64,000 nt of DNA. Origin: Gnetum montanum. Its lineage: Eukaryota; Streptophyta; Gnetopsida; Gnetales; Gnetaceae. The stretch spans positions 1,098,128-1,162,127 of the forward strand of contig MNCI01008566.1 in NCBI GenBank assembly GCA_015680685.1. Reading direction: 5' to 3'. The notes beneath the pieces were generated by a model, which was not told where the DNA came from, ran no database searches, and worked only from the letters and a program-made list of their open reading frames with translations. The position numbers and the translations under genes were made by a program. Shown one piece after another: positions 11,366-22,345 of this stretch (its first letter is position 1; each line of letters starts with the position of its first letter).

Positions 11366-12750
11366 CCATTTGTGATTTGTGTGCCTCAATGTAGCATACC
11401 AACACCAACAATGGAAAAAAAGACGTTGCAAAAGCCATTCATCCTCAAGGTTCCCCCTCAAACATCCGCCCTTGCACCCTTCATATTCAAAACCATGTCG
11501 CTACCTGTGCTAACACCAAAAACACCATTTTTCATTAGGGGGAAAAAACACCCAACTACCCCCATCACACAGATCCAATCTAAGAAGGCATTACATCCTT
11601 CCCATTCAAAGAAATGGGAAGAGCATCTGATGGATGAAACGGCCAAGGAACGTACCGTCCCAGGTCCCTCCAAGCTTACCCCCTCATCCTTCGTGTCTAT
11701 GCCCCCCTCATCATCAATAGTTGATGCCACTACGCATGCACAATCATCACCATCCTACCCAAAAAGGTCTAGCCCTAAACTTAAAGCTACTCCTCCCTAA
11801 GAGATTTGTTTCCTAGGACAAATGGAGAAGGAGAAGGGTAGCAAACAACAAGAAAGTGGATAGGACCTTCTAAACATCCTTACTTAGGTCAAATAGGCTT
11901 TGAAAAGAAAGAATACAACCTTAAGCCTGTATGACCTGGTAATGACCTCCATTGCACACCACGAGGCCTTGGTTTACATGTTAACATCCATACCGGTTGA
12001 CAAAAACATGCCGGTAGAGGAGAAAGAAATCCATGTGGTCATGCTTCCTTCTATGCCCGAAGAACTACGGCTAGCTCATTTTATGTTCCAGGACGAGTCC
12101 ATTAAGGATGACTGTGAGAAGGGCCAGGCAACAACAACATCCCTATTGATCACAATTTGGGTCAATTAGCACAAGATCCAAAGAGTACATGTTGATGATG
12201 GGGCTACTACAAATGTCATCCCGTTTCCCATAGTGGACAAATTAGGTTTGGTGGGTCAAATCAAACCCACGACAACCTCATGTCTGAAGTTGTTCAATGG
12301 AGTGTGGGTGTTGGTAAAGGGGACTATCCACATTAACTTTGTGGCAGGGGACTATCCTCATAAGTGCAACATTCATCATGATAGAAGAGATGCTTGGGTT
12401 TAACCTGATCTTGGGGAGGTCATGGTTAGCCCAACTCAGGGCCGTCTCTTCACCCATACATCAAGAAATTAACCTACCTTATGCGGGCAGGGAGGTGGTG
12501 ATCTACGGTGATGAAGTGGCCACCCAAGTAATAAACAATGTTGACATGGAGTAAGGTTCAGAAGTAATAACCTCTAAGAATGAAGTGCCTATCTCCACTA
12601 AAGCTACTTGCTTGGCAAATGAGCTGGTCAAAAACATCGGCTCAGAAAACAAAACTACGTGGGTCAAATTACCTTTTCAAGTGGTAGATAATGATATAGA
12701 AGAATACCACAACAAATCCCCTCGACCTTACACATCACCATGCCCATGAT
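11366..12750 (+). pseudogene. pro: Gag-protease linker and aspartic protease of element B (decayed)
   Basis: A basic, proline-rich linker (11370-11800) repeats a short PF-[IVL]-[IL]-[RK]-x-P motif. After a conserved LYDLVMTSIAHHEALVHMLTS-like segment near 11930, the retropepsin starts around 12130. Its active-site loop reads VHVDDGATTNVIP (about 12190), and the second hallmark FNLILGRSWL lies near 12400. The product would mature Gag and Pol in the particle. The end QEINLPYAGREVVIYGD matches C and F. Frameshifts near 12330 and in-frame stops inactivate it. Confidence 0.8.
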
Positions 12751-12929
12751 GGGTTAGAAAGTAGCTATGAGAATGATCATTACTTGCGTAGCATAACTCC
12801 ACTACTTTCGACACGATTAACGCTTTATCATATGTTTATTCTTTGTTTGCTCCATATTCATTCGCTTACACTAAGTGTCTACCTCATTCTTTAAACCATT
12901 CACATCATGTCCACTGTTTACATCATGCT

Positions 12930-13100
12930 ACATCCCGCTAAGGCCTAAAACTGGCAAAAATTTTCTTTACCATCATGCGATGACCCGAAATGGCCTAAAA
13001 CTAGCGATGGCTTAAAATGGCCTAAAACTAACAATGACCCAGAATGGCCTTAAACTATTGTTGCAGCCTGAAATGGCCTAAAACTAAAATGAGATGCTCC
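12930..13100. repeat. Minirepeat block R1 of element B
   Basis: Five copies of GGCCTAAAACTAGC or close variants occur at roughly 28-50 base spacing between the protease and the antisense gene. C has the same block at 31660-32030. Confidence 0.75.
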
Positions 13101-14480
13101 CAACGAGTTTAATCAATAAAAAAAGATAAAGAATAAAATAAAAATAAATACGACACATAAGCCAAAGTGAGATAAATCTCTTCATATTCCATTTTTTTTC
13201 ATTCAAAATATTAATCAATAATGTTTACAACATTCTTTGTGAGAATCCAAATAAAATTATTTGGTACTATGCTATGACCCTTCGCCCACTCCATTTTTCC
13301 CTACCTCATTAGGTCTTGTGTTTTCAACTAGATTCTGTACCACAGGGAAAATGAAATAATCAATTAAAGCTACAATAAGGACTTGAATAAAATAAATTAT
13401 CACAACACCAAAAAATGATTNTCCTCCATAATATCAGTGCAATTCCTATTTCCCAGATCAGTGCTTGCTACAACTTTCTCCTTTTCTATGGTTGTCCATC
13501 TCGGTGGCCCTGGAGAAAAGGTGGCAGTGGTGGTCTCACCCACAGGAAAGATCATTTCTCTTTCAGGAGATTCACTGACTGTCACCTATTGCATAAACCT
13601 GTTGTAAGCCCCAGAAGTGCCAAAAATGTCAAGGAATACCTCATAAGTATTCAACTTGATAGAGGCATCCCAATATTGTTTACGGTAGGTGGCACGTTCT
13701 AGTTTATACATGTGTTTGTGGTTTTTCTGTGCCTGCCCCCACTCATAAACTTTTGCATGTAGTCCTTCTAGTCTTGGTTCTTCTGGGCTAGCAAGTCCAT
13801 TTGAATGTGCTATTCTATTATTTCACAAGTGGCCTCATTGTTGTGTCACAAAACCATGTGCACCAAGTACCATCGTTAGTGTCTCGGGCCAACAGGAATT
13901 CATTCCTTGATTGGAGATCTTCCACCTCAGCAGTCAAATTGGCCTTCTCCTTCTTAAGCCTTTGTACCCATTTCCAAAGGTCTTCGTTCACACACCTACA
14001 TTCCCACAAGGAGCGTGCTAAGTACAACACACATTGGCTTGATTTATTGTATATGCGACAAGGTACTTTGGTCACCTTCGATGGAAATTCGGGCATGACG
14101 TCGACCTCAACCGCTTGCTTAGGATCCCACTTAAGGTGAGAGGCTACCAACTGCACATAGGAAGGCATTGGTCATAGTGGCATAGTGAAGAAACAACAAT
14201 TTAGAGAGTCTAATGTAGAAACTTTAACTTACCCACTTCCAGGTTGATCTACTTCAGACGGTCGATCATGTCGTCAACCACCCCCTCCATGAAAGTAAAT
14301 TTGTCAAGGGTCTTGATCCACAGTCATAGGAGAATCGAACAAGGGTCAGGGGTATCAACAGTGGTGTCTTCTGCATAGTGAAACAAGGTAGCCACAATGG
14401 AGAGGAACCATGATAAAGCTGATGAACAAAATAAATGACAATGTAAAGCTCCTACCCAGCAAACCCTCAAAGGTGATAGC

Positions 14481-15047
14481 NNNNNNNNNNNNNNNNNNNN
14501 NNNNNNNNNNNNNNNNNNNNNNNNNNNNNNNNNNNNNNNNNNNNNNNNNNNNNNNNNNNNNNNNNNNNNNNNNNNNNNNNNNNNNNNNNNNNNNNNNNNN
14601 NNNNNNNNNNNNNNNNNNNNNNNNNNNNNNNNNNNNNNNNNNNNNNNNNNNNNNNNNNNNNNNNNNNNNNNNNNNNNNNNNNNNNNNNNNNNNNNNNNNN
14701 NNNNNNNNNNNNNNNNNNNNNNNNNNNNNNNNNNNNNNNNNNNNNNNNNNNNNNNNNNNNNNNNNNNNNNNNNNNNNNNNNNNNNNNNNNNNNNNNNNNN
14801 NNNNNNNNNNNNNNNNNNNNNNNNNNNNNNNNNNNNNNNNNNNNNNNNNNNNNNNNNNNNNNNNNNNNNNNNNNNNNNNNNNNNNNNNNNNNNNNNNNNN
14901 NNNNNNNNNNNNNNNNNNNNNNNNNNNNNNNNNNNNNNNNNNNNNNNNNNNNNNNNNNNNNNNNNNNNNNNNNNNNNNNNNNNNNNNNNNNNNNNNNNNN
15001 NNNNNNNNNNNNNNNNNNNNNNNNNNNNNNNNNNNNNNNNNNNNNNN
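14481..15047. other. Run of 567 N
   Basis: Unknown sequence inside the antisense gene of B. The left edge falls exactly where element C has a 19-base G run (33506-33524), so a homopolymer may have stopped the assembly. Frames spanning it are not evidence of genes. Confidence 0.95.
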
Positions 15048-16309
15048 GGTGCCTCTCCCATGTTGTCCTGGGCATGAAAGTTGCGTGCCATCCGATCCCT
15101 GGTTGTCATTGAAAATGATTCTCCAATAGCTTTTGGGGGGTCCTGAGATTGGGTGGTATGGAAGACTTGGTAGATCTAAAATTTGGAAATATAACTACAG
15201 TCTTGTAGCACCTAGACACCATTCTCATGAACTACCAAGAATTTCGAAAAATGCCACAGGCAGGCTATAAAGAAGACATGGTGCATGTTGAAGCAGGACT
15301 CAAGCTTCCCGCGAAGCTGGACCATTTCAGCTTGCAAACCTTTGCAAATATGTTTGATCCAATTGTAATGAGTTCCCTCTTCCATGACATCCCTCATTAT
15401 CCAAGCCTACTCAATTCCAAGGATTTTTCCTTGGGAGAGTAGCTTGGGGAAGGCACAGGCATGGAAGACAGGATAAATTGTTTTGGCCACCCATAGCCTG
15501 ACCTTCTCAATGTAGATCCCCTTTCGGTCCTTTGTTGTCCCTAGCAACTCCTCAATGTTCCCCTGATGGTTTGCATTTTTCTTAGATTTTTCTCCTATAG
15601 GGAGACCATTAGAAGGGACACCAAAAAGATCTGCAAACAATTGATCATTGATTTGAATCACCACTTACACACTGTGAACACGTGTGTGGAAGCAGTTCGC
15701 TTTCTCAGAGCAAGAGTTAGCTATGGAAAGCATTTCAGCAGGTGGGACATTCAGGTTGATGGCCAGAAATAAGTTCATGAGCCCAACCTCTTGAAGGTTG
15801 TGGACAAGCATGGTTGGGGCCCCATTGCATAGCCAACACTGGGTCTCCTCCACCTCCCCGTACCTGAAAAAGAGGTTGGTTTCATTGCGCCCAGAGGTGA
15901 TCATAGTCACTTCTTGGGATTTCCTCACCACTGAAATAGTTTGCAAAATAAAATAAAAAAGTTAGCAAAAAAAGGTTAAAAAATGAACATCACTCGAACA
16001 TGTAATAATGAATTCATAGTTTAGCATACCAGGTTTAAATGATGTGGGAAATGGTGGGAGATCCACCAACACATCTTCAACATTGAGTAGCCTAAGGGAT
16101 GCCCATTCCCTATCTAACCAACCAGCTTCTTTAAACTTCCCATAAATTTTGGAATAATCGGTCAGATAGGTTTTGAACTCATCCCCAAATTGGCCTATTA
16201 CGCCGACACACACATTCCTCATAGAGAAAAACTCTTGTAGGGTCATCTATGCTAACGCCAAGGCATTTGTATCACTGTGAAGATCACTTCTTTCAATAAA
16301 AAACCTGGC

Positions 16310-16342
<33 letters not shown>
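16310..16342. repeat. (CA)n microsatellite
   Basis: About 16 CA units in intron 2 of the antisense gene of B. The matching place in C has no CA run. Confidence 0.95.
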
Positions 16343-16350
<8 letters not shown>

Positions 16351-16899
16351 TGTTAATACCTGTGTCTAGCATAGCATGGATTACACAATGTGATAAAATA
16401 CCTTCATAGAACTCACCCACCGACATAATAAATGGTTCTAGGTGGGTTCTAAAAGTAGGTGCCCATGTGATGGGCAATGAATAACATGTTGTATAAGTGA
16501 TAGCTCTTATACTCAAGCATCTCCCAGATCCAACTTAAGCATATCAAGCCTTTTGGGTGCTGGTTAGAACCTTCTACTTGATCACCCCTAATTGACCCAT
16601 CAGTTAAAAATTTCAAAATGCCCCGGTTTGCCCTAGGCAATAGGGTTTCTGTGGTTGCGGTTGCTATCTCTGCTGATAAGTGTGACAAAAAAATCACACT
16701 AAAATGGAAGAGGATGAACTGTAGGAAGTCCTGTGCGCCCTCCCAGAACTAGATTGCCTGTTTCCCCGTACGTGCATAGGGAGGAGGGACATTGGCCACC
16801 GGTTCATTAAGGCAGCACATAACTCCCATAGTCTCTAGGATAATCAAAATGGGCTTCAACATGACCTTACATAACAAAGCATCAAACATTAGCACTGTG

Positions 16900-17710
16900 T
16901 ATGAGAGAAGTTTAGACGTAGCATAGCGTAACCCTTTGATTACATATAGTGTAGCATGACACTTTCTTTGCATGTAGCGTAGCATGATCTCCCAGTCGCA
17001 AATCTCTCTCTAATAAAAAAATAGAATAAAAATCATAGGCGATGTAGCAACACAATACTCGTAGTGTAGCATAGTCATCAAGCCTGTAATAATACTTAGA
17101 TGCAGACACATGACACGTGACATAGCAAATGAACAAGAATAGATAGACGTGCAACAATATAATAATGGAATCAACATATTACTATGACAGGCATGGCAAC
17201 GTAGCAAACTTAACAAAAACAAATTCAGCAATGTAGCGATGTTGCAGATTCAACAGCATAGCAATGCAACAAACCTAAAGACCTTACGACATACCGGCAT
17301 ATCATAATAAAAACATTAGAAAGTTTAGACAAGAAATAATTCACTGTGCTACAACTATCTCAATCATACTTCTAGCATACAAAATAACTCATGCTACACT
17401 ACGTTAAACATGTGTCATGCTGTCAAATCTCGTAGATGGCCAAACCCTCCTGAGGGCGGTACGCTACGCTAACCCTATGCTAAGTTGTCTAGAATCACTC
17501 AAACCCCCACGACAAGACAGTCGCAATAACGGTGGTCAAGGCAAATATCACATGTAGCTGTAGCGTAACGTCTGTATAGGTGCCGTGGCCAACCAGCAAC
17601 AACAACGGCGTACCGGCCAAAATGGCAACCAAAACAATGGCAAAAGACATAGATTTTATCATAATAATGATTACTGTAGTCTAAAAAACAAGGGCAGTGT
17701 AGCAACTTAC
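16900..17710. repeat. TAGCGTAGC motif array in intron 1 of the B antisense gene
   Basis: More than a dozen variants of GTAGCATAGCGTA, TAGTGTAGCATG and CGGTACGCTACGCTA are scattered through intron 1, with more upstream of the start at about 18020-18080. They use the same words as the U3 array of the B LTRs, not those of A, D or F. Confidence 0.7.
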
Positions 17711-17961
17711 AGATCAGACGGAGCCTCCTCCTACACTTTAACACGTGCCTTGGACAAAAGCCCCAAAGTGTCCTTTACCTCGTCCACCTTAGCAAGTCCT
17801 CGGTGCTTGCGTTCACCTTTGGGTGCCATTGTCTCACTTGTAAATTCTGTTAACTACTATGCTACACTGCTTTGCTTTCTCTCAGCATGACCGCGCTATG
17901 CTCTGGATGTGGGCTCTGTGCTTTGAAAATGAACATGACAAGTTTACCAAGGGTAAACCCC

Positions 17962-17970
17962 TATTTATAG
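17962..17970 (-). promoter_or_regulatory. TATA box of the B antisense gene
   Basis: Minus-strand CTATAAATAGGGG lies 133 bases before the ATG at 17829. Element C has the same box and flanking GTTTACCC at the same distance, so the antisense gene seems to have its own promoter, separate from the LTR. Confidence 0.7.
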
Positions 17971-18164
17971 CCGACGCGGTGAAAAGAACTTGCCATTTTT
18001 GCACTCCAAGTAATGTGGGATGCCTCGTATAGCATAGCACTATTGTGTCATAATCTTGCTATAGTGTAGCATCATTGTATGCAGCATAATAGGTGGGCCC
18101 AACTGAAAATTTCGTCCCACCATGAATTAACAACCTACCTTTATAAAGCCTACGTGCCACTGTC

Positions 18165-18460
18165 CGCAAAGACCTTAAACTAGTGACCTTAGTTCTTGAA
18201 CTCCACTTGTTAACGGTTTGCTAAGACCTTAAACTAGCAACCTCGATTTACATTTTGATGTACGATGTAGCATGAGTACGGTCCACCATGACCTTAAACT
18301 AGTAGCCTTAGTATCTATTTCTTATTTTAAACTAGATTTTGCAATGTTATGGTCCACCATGACCTTAAACTAGAAAAGTTAATGTCCCTTGCATTTTCAA
18401 ACTCGTTCACAGTCCACCAAGACCTTAAATTGGTAATTTGCAAACTTGGTCAAATAGTTG
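18165..18460. repeat. Minirepeat block R2 of element B
   Basis: About five copies of AAGACCTTAAACTAG (some CATGACCTTAAACTAG) at 40-70 base spacing separate the antisense gene promoter from the start of pol. The core resembles R1 and R3. Confidence 0.75.
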
Positions 18461-18540
18461 ACAATTATTTCATGTTTTATTGTTGCTTTTCAAATGTTTA
18501 TGATGAACTATTGCTACAAATAGGTCTCACTTGACTTGGC

Positions 18541-18558
18541 TTTTTCTTATTGTGGCAG
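18541..18558 (+). promoter_or_regulatory. Possible 3' splice site before pol
   Basis: A pyrimidine-rich TTTTTCTTATTGTGGCAG lies 10 bases before the first ATG of pol (18569). Ogre elements are known to splice out an intron between protease and RT. If the same holds here, the intron would contain the whole antisense gene. The donor near the end of protease is not clear, so this stays a suggestion. Confidence 0.4.
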
Positions 18559-18568
18559 GTTGAACAAA

Positions 18569-21500
18569 ATGACCATGCAGCGTGATCTACATTCACTTTT
18601 AACCTTGATAGGTCCTCATGGAAAGCTTGCAAGACATCTAAACTTAGAGTCAATAGACTGGGAATCATCCACTGATAACACTGTAGCATCCCTGGAAACG
18701 TCCCTAGATTGGCCCGAACATTTGGTCCAAGCATTAGACTTAGAGGCTGAGGACGTGACTGAGGACCGTCTCATCGAAATACCTATGACTATATCTAGGG
18801 GGAAATAAGAACACTAAAAATTAGCTCCCTCCTAGATCAACAAATGCAAAAGGATGTATATAAATTCCTCCAAGACAACGTCAAAGTGTTCGTGTGGTCC
18901 TATAACGACATGCCAGGCTTAGACCCATGGCTAATACAACATAACATTGTCTTAGATCCGCGTATCAAACCAGTCAAGCAAAAGGCTCAAAAAATTAAAC
19001 CTAAAATCATATTAGCCGTATGTGATGAAATCACCAAGTTATACCAAGTAGGCTTCATTCACATGGATGATTACTTAGAGTGGGTATCAAACATCATTGT
19101 AGTATCTAAGAAAATGGGAGGAATATGAATTTGTATAGACTTTCGAGATCTAAAGAAAGCAACAATTAAAGATGACTTCCTACTACCAAGTATTGATCAA
19201 CTTATCGACACTATGGCTATTCATGCTTTATTATCCTTTATGAATGGGTTCTTGGGTTATAATTAAATTTGCATCAATCCAAAGCATCAGTTAACAACTA
19301 CTTTCATGACCCCTTGGGAACCTTTTGTTACACTATGATGTCCTTTGGTCTCAAAAACGCCAGAGCAACCTATCAACGAGCCATGACATACATATTTAGT
19401 GATTACCTCCTAGAGACACTAAACGATTATGTGCATGACATAGCAGTAAAGTCTAAAACAACTATTGATCATCCCATTGTCATAGGAATGACTTGCATCT
19501 TAATCCAAAGAAATGTGTTTTCGGAGTTAAAATCAAATGCATGTTAGTGTTTGTAGTATCAGAGGCTGGAATACGAGTGGACCCTGATAAAGTTAAGGCC
19601 ATCGCTAACCTAGCACCCCCTACCAACCTTAAAGAATTGTGCGGGTTGCAAGGTAGAATACAATTTATCAAAAGGTTTATAGCAAAGTTGACCAACAAGT
19701 TACACCCCATGCAACACTTACTAAAGAAGGGGATTAACTTTGAGTGGACAAAATAGTGTCAACAAGCCTTCGATGACTTGAAGAAAGAGCTTTTACACCT
19801 CCCAATTTTTTACCCATCATAGAGGGATAAGCCTTTCTACATCTACCTTGCCACTTTAGACACATCTATTGCAGCACTGCTATGCCAGAAAAGAGAGGAT
19901 GACTTTGAAATCCCAGTTTATTACTTGAGCCATGCATTGATAGCCTACGAAGAGAAATACAATGAAGTAGAAAGGAATTTTCTTGCCCTAGTATTTGGGC
20001 TAAAAAAGTGGAGACACTACCTGTTCCATAGCTAGGCTAACATCATATGCAAGAGCAACATACTCTGGGCTATCATGAACAAGTTATATGAAAGTAGCAA
20101 GATAGCCCGATGGAAAGCTATAACGATGGAATTTGATTTACACTATGTAGCCCAATCATCAATGAAAGGATAAGAAATAGCTATGTAGCTCACAACCTCA
20201 CTAGTTGATGATCAAGAAACCATAGAACCGGAATTCCCCAACGAACATGTTAACAACATCAACCTTGTGCCATTGCACTTCGAGGCCACTTTACATTTTG
20301 ACGGCACCTCAACCATGTGAGGTGGTAGTGCTGCCACCATCATTACATTCCCCTTAGGGGACATTCAACCTTTTGCTTACTGATTTATGTTCCTTTGTAC
20401 AAATAATGTAGCTAAGTATGAAGGACTCCTTAGGGGCCTTTTAGTAGCCCAACAATTAAATATCCAACATTTGGCAGTCCGAGGGGATTCCCAACTCATC
20501 GTCAACCAGATCACTGAAGTCTATGCCTGTAAAGCCTTACATTTACAAACTTTATTGTGATTTGGCCAAAAAATTTTTGAAACAGTTCACAATGATAGAT
20601 ATCCAACATGTGCCATGCAACGGGAACACTATAGCAGATGCCTTAGCCACGCTAGCGTTAAACATGCCACCAGACCTGTTTGCAACTTTACCTACTTCAA
20701 TAATGGAATGCACAGAGCCTGCCACTCAAGCGATACAAGTTGCCTCCTTAAGTGCTACTGATGCCCAAGAGTGGTACGCTAATGTTAAAGCCTACCTTCA
20801 ACATGATGAACCCACACACAGCTTGACATCTGCCCAAAAGGATGCAATTTGAAAGCAAGCACGACAGTATGTCCTTGTAGGAGATAATACCTTATGCAAA
20901 TGCTCCTTTGATGGGATATTGCTAACTTGCACTGGTGGGGAAGAGGCATAGAAAATTGTTAATGAAGTCCATGAAGGACTATGTGGAGGACACAGCTCCT
21001 AGGGCCATGGTAGCAAAAATCAGATGCCTAGGGTATTATTGGCCTTGCATGGAATGAGATCGCCTTGCTAAAGTTAGGATGTGTGATACATGACAACTTC
21101 ATGAAAATATTATACATGTTTCACCTACTGAGTTGCACCCTACACAAATCACGTGGCCATTCCAATGATGGGGACTAGATATCATAGGACCCATAACACC
21201 TAAGTCTTTCGTAGGATATAACTTCATCATCACCGCCACCAAGTACTTCACAAAGTGGGTAGAGGCTATCCCCCTTAGGAAAACTACATCCCAACAGGTT
21301 TTCCACTTTATCTTAGACAACATAGTAACAAGGTTTGGTCTTCCCATGGCTATTGTGATAGATAATGGGCCATAGTTTAGTAGCACGGAAACCAAAACCT
21401 TTTGTAGCAACCTTGGCATCAAGCAATCCTTTTCATCGCCATACTACCTATAGGAAAACGGTCAAGCAGAGGCAACAAACAAGGCCATCATCAACTTGAT

Positions 21501-22011
21501 CAAAAATATGCTTAGCAATAGCAAGAGGTGATGGAATGGGAAAATCCTCTATGTGTTGTGGGCCTACCATACGACGTGTAGAATAGCTACAGGTAAGACT
21601 CCTTATAGCCTAGTTTATAGATTTGAAGTAGTGTTACATCTTGAATTGCAAGTACCATCACTTCGGATGATCCTTTCAAGCATCATGAATGAGGCCTAGA
21701 ACAACGAGTCAAGGATCATTGACCTCGACTCCATAGAGGAGGAGCATGCTCAAACACTGGGTCGTATCGAACGATACCAAGATAAGCAGCAGTAAAAGCA
21801 TCATTCCAACCTAAATCGACGACCAATAAAAAAGGGGGACCTAGTTCTCAAAGTTTTCCATGAGCATATAAGAAAGTTCTTAGTAAATTGGGAAGGCCCA
21901 TTCATAGTCACAATAGCCTATGAGAATGGAGCCTTCAAACTGGCAAACATGGATGGCAGAGAGTTTGCAAATCTAGTGAACCACTTGTACCTTAAGCCAT
22001 ACTACATCTGA
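18569..22011 (+). pseudogene. pol: RT / RNase H / archaeal RNase H / integrase of element B (decayed)
   Basis: Order of domains: an N-terminal extension; RT from about 18890 (WSYNDMPGLDP, KPVKQKAQK, WVSNIIVVSKK, GTFCYTMMSFGLKN); catalytic box YVHDI at 19428, with the first Asp changed to His (C keeps YVDD); RNase H from about 19830; a second, archaeal-type RNase H from about 20270 (LHFDG, AKYEG, RGDSQL, ADALATLA); integrase from about 20930, with WGLDIIGPI near 21170, IDNGP near 21360 and QAEATNK near 21465. The end VNHLYLKPYYI and TGA at 22009 match C. The dual RNase H is typical of Tat elements. Many stops are C-to-T changes relative to C. Confidence 0.9.
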
Positions 22012-22019
22012 TGCAAAGG

Positions 22020-22345
22020 CAAGGTAAGCACAGATAGTTCGCTATGACTATAAACTGGCACAAATAGTCCGCTATGAGGTAAAATTGGCACATACCATCT
22101 ACTATGACATAAAAATAGCATAGAAGGTTTTCTATGACCTTAAACTGGCCCATCCACCATCTGCTACGATGATAAACTAGCACAACGGTCTACTAGGACC
22201 TTAAACTAGCAAAGTAGTCTGCTAGGACCTTAAATTAGCACATAGTAGTCTGCTAGGACCTTAAACTAGGACCTTAAACTAGCACATTATAGTTTGCTAG
22301 GACCTTAAACCAGTACATTTGATGATCTACCAAGACCTTAAACTA
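22020..22345. repeat. Minirepeat block R3 of element B
   Basis: About ten units of 30-36 bases, consensus like GTCTGCTAGGACCTTAAACTAGCACA; the first units read CTATGACTATAAACTGGCAC. They start within ten bases of the pol stop codon. C has a longer version at 40690-41170. Confidence 0.8.

Larger units (their letters stand above)
13272..17829 (-). pseudogene. Spliced antisense gene of element B, between protease and RT
   Basis: I do not recognise the family. The start is ATG at 17829, with a TATA box 133 bases upstream. Exon 1 is 17829-17711 (119 bp; MAPKGERKHRGLAKVDEVKD; donor GTAAGT). Exon 2 is about 16865-16417 (449 bp; donor GTGAGT). Exon 3 is about 16296-16035 (LPPFPTSFKPG; donor GTATGC). 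Exon 4 starts about 15936 (KSQEVTMITSGRNETNLFF, then NDQLFADLFGVPSNG). A 567-base N run hides the next part. A coiled-coil exon lies at about 14168-13860 (LKKEKANLTAEVEDLQSR), then SESPERE near 13560. The last exon ends at the TAG at 13274. All parts align with C, and most with F. Several stops break it. It resembles only in principle the extra ORFs known in Tat elements. Confidence 0.75.

Noticed and set aside
14324-15129. Long frames of 200-260 codons on both strands
   Set aside because: They consist almost wholly of N and only reflect the 567-base gap.
13272-17829. Antisense gene as a host gene or independent transposon nested in B
   Set aside because: The same gene lies at the same position and orientation in B, C, F and D, without terminal repeats or target duplications.
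13272-17829. Antisense protein as a true VANC homologue
   Set aside because: I see no sequence similarity that would support homology; only the motif arrangement is analogous.
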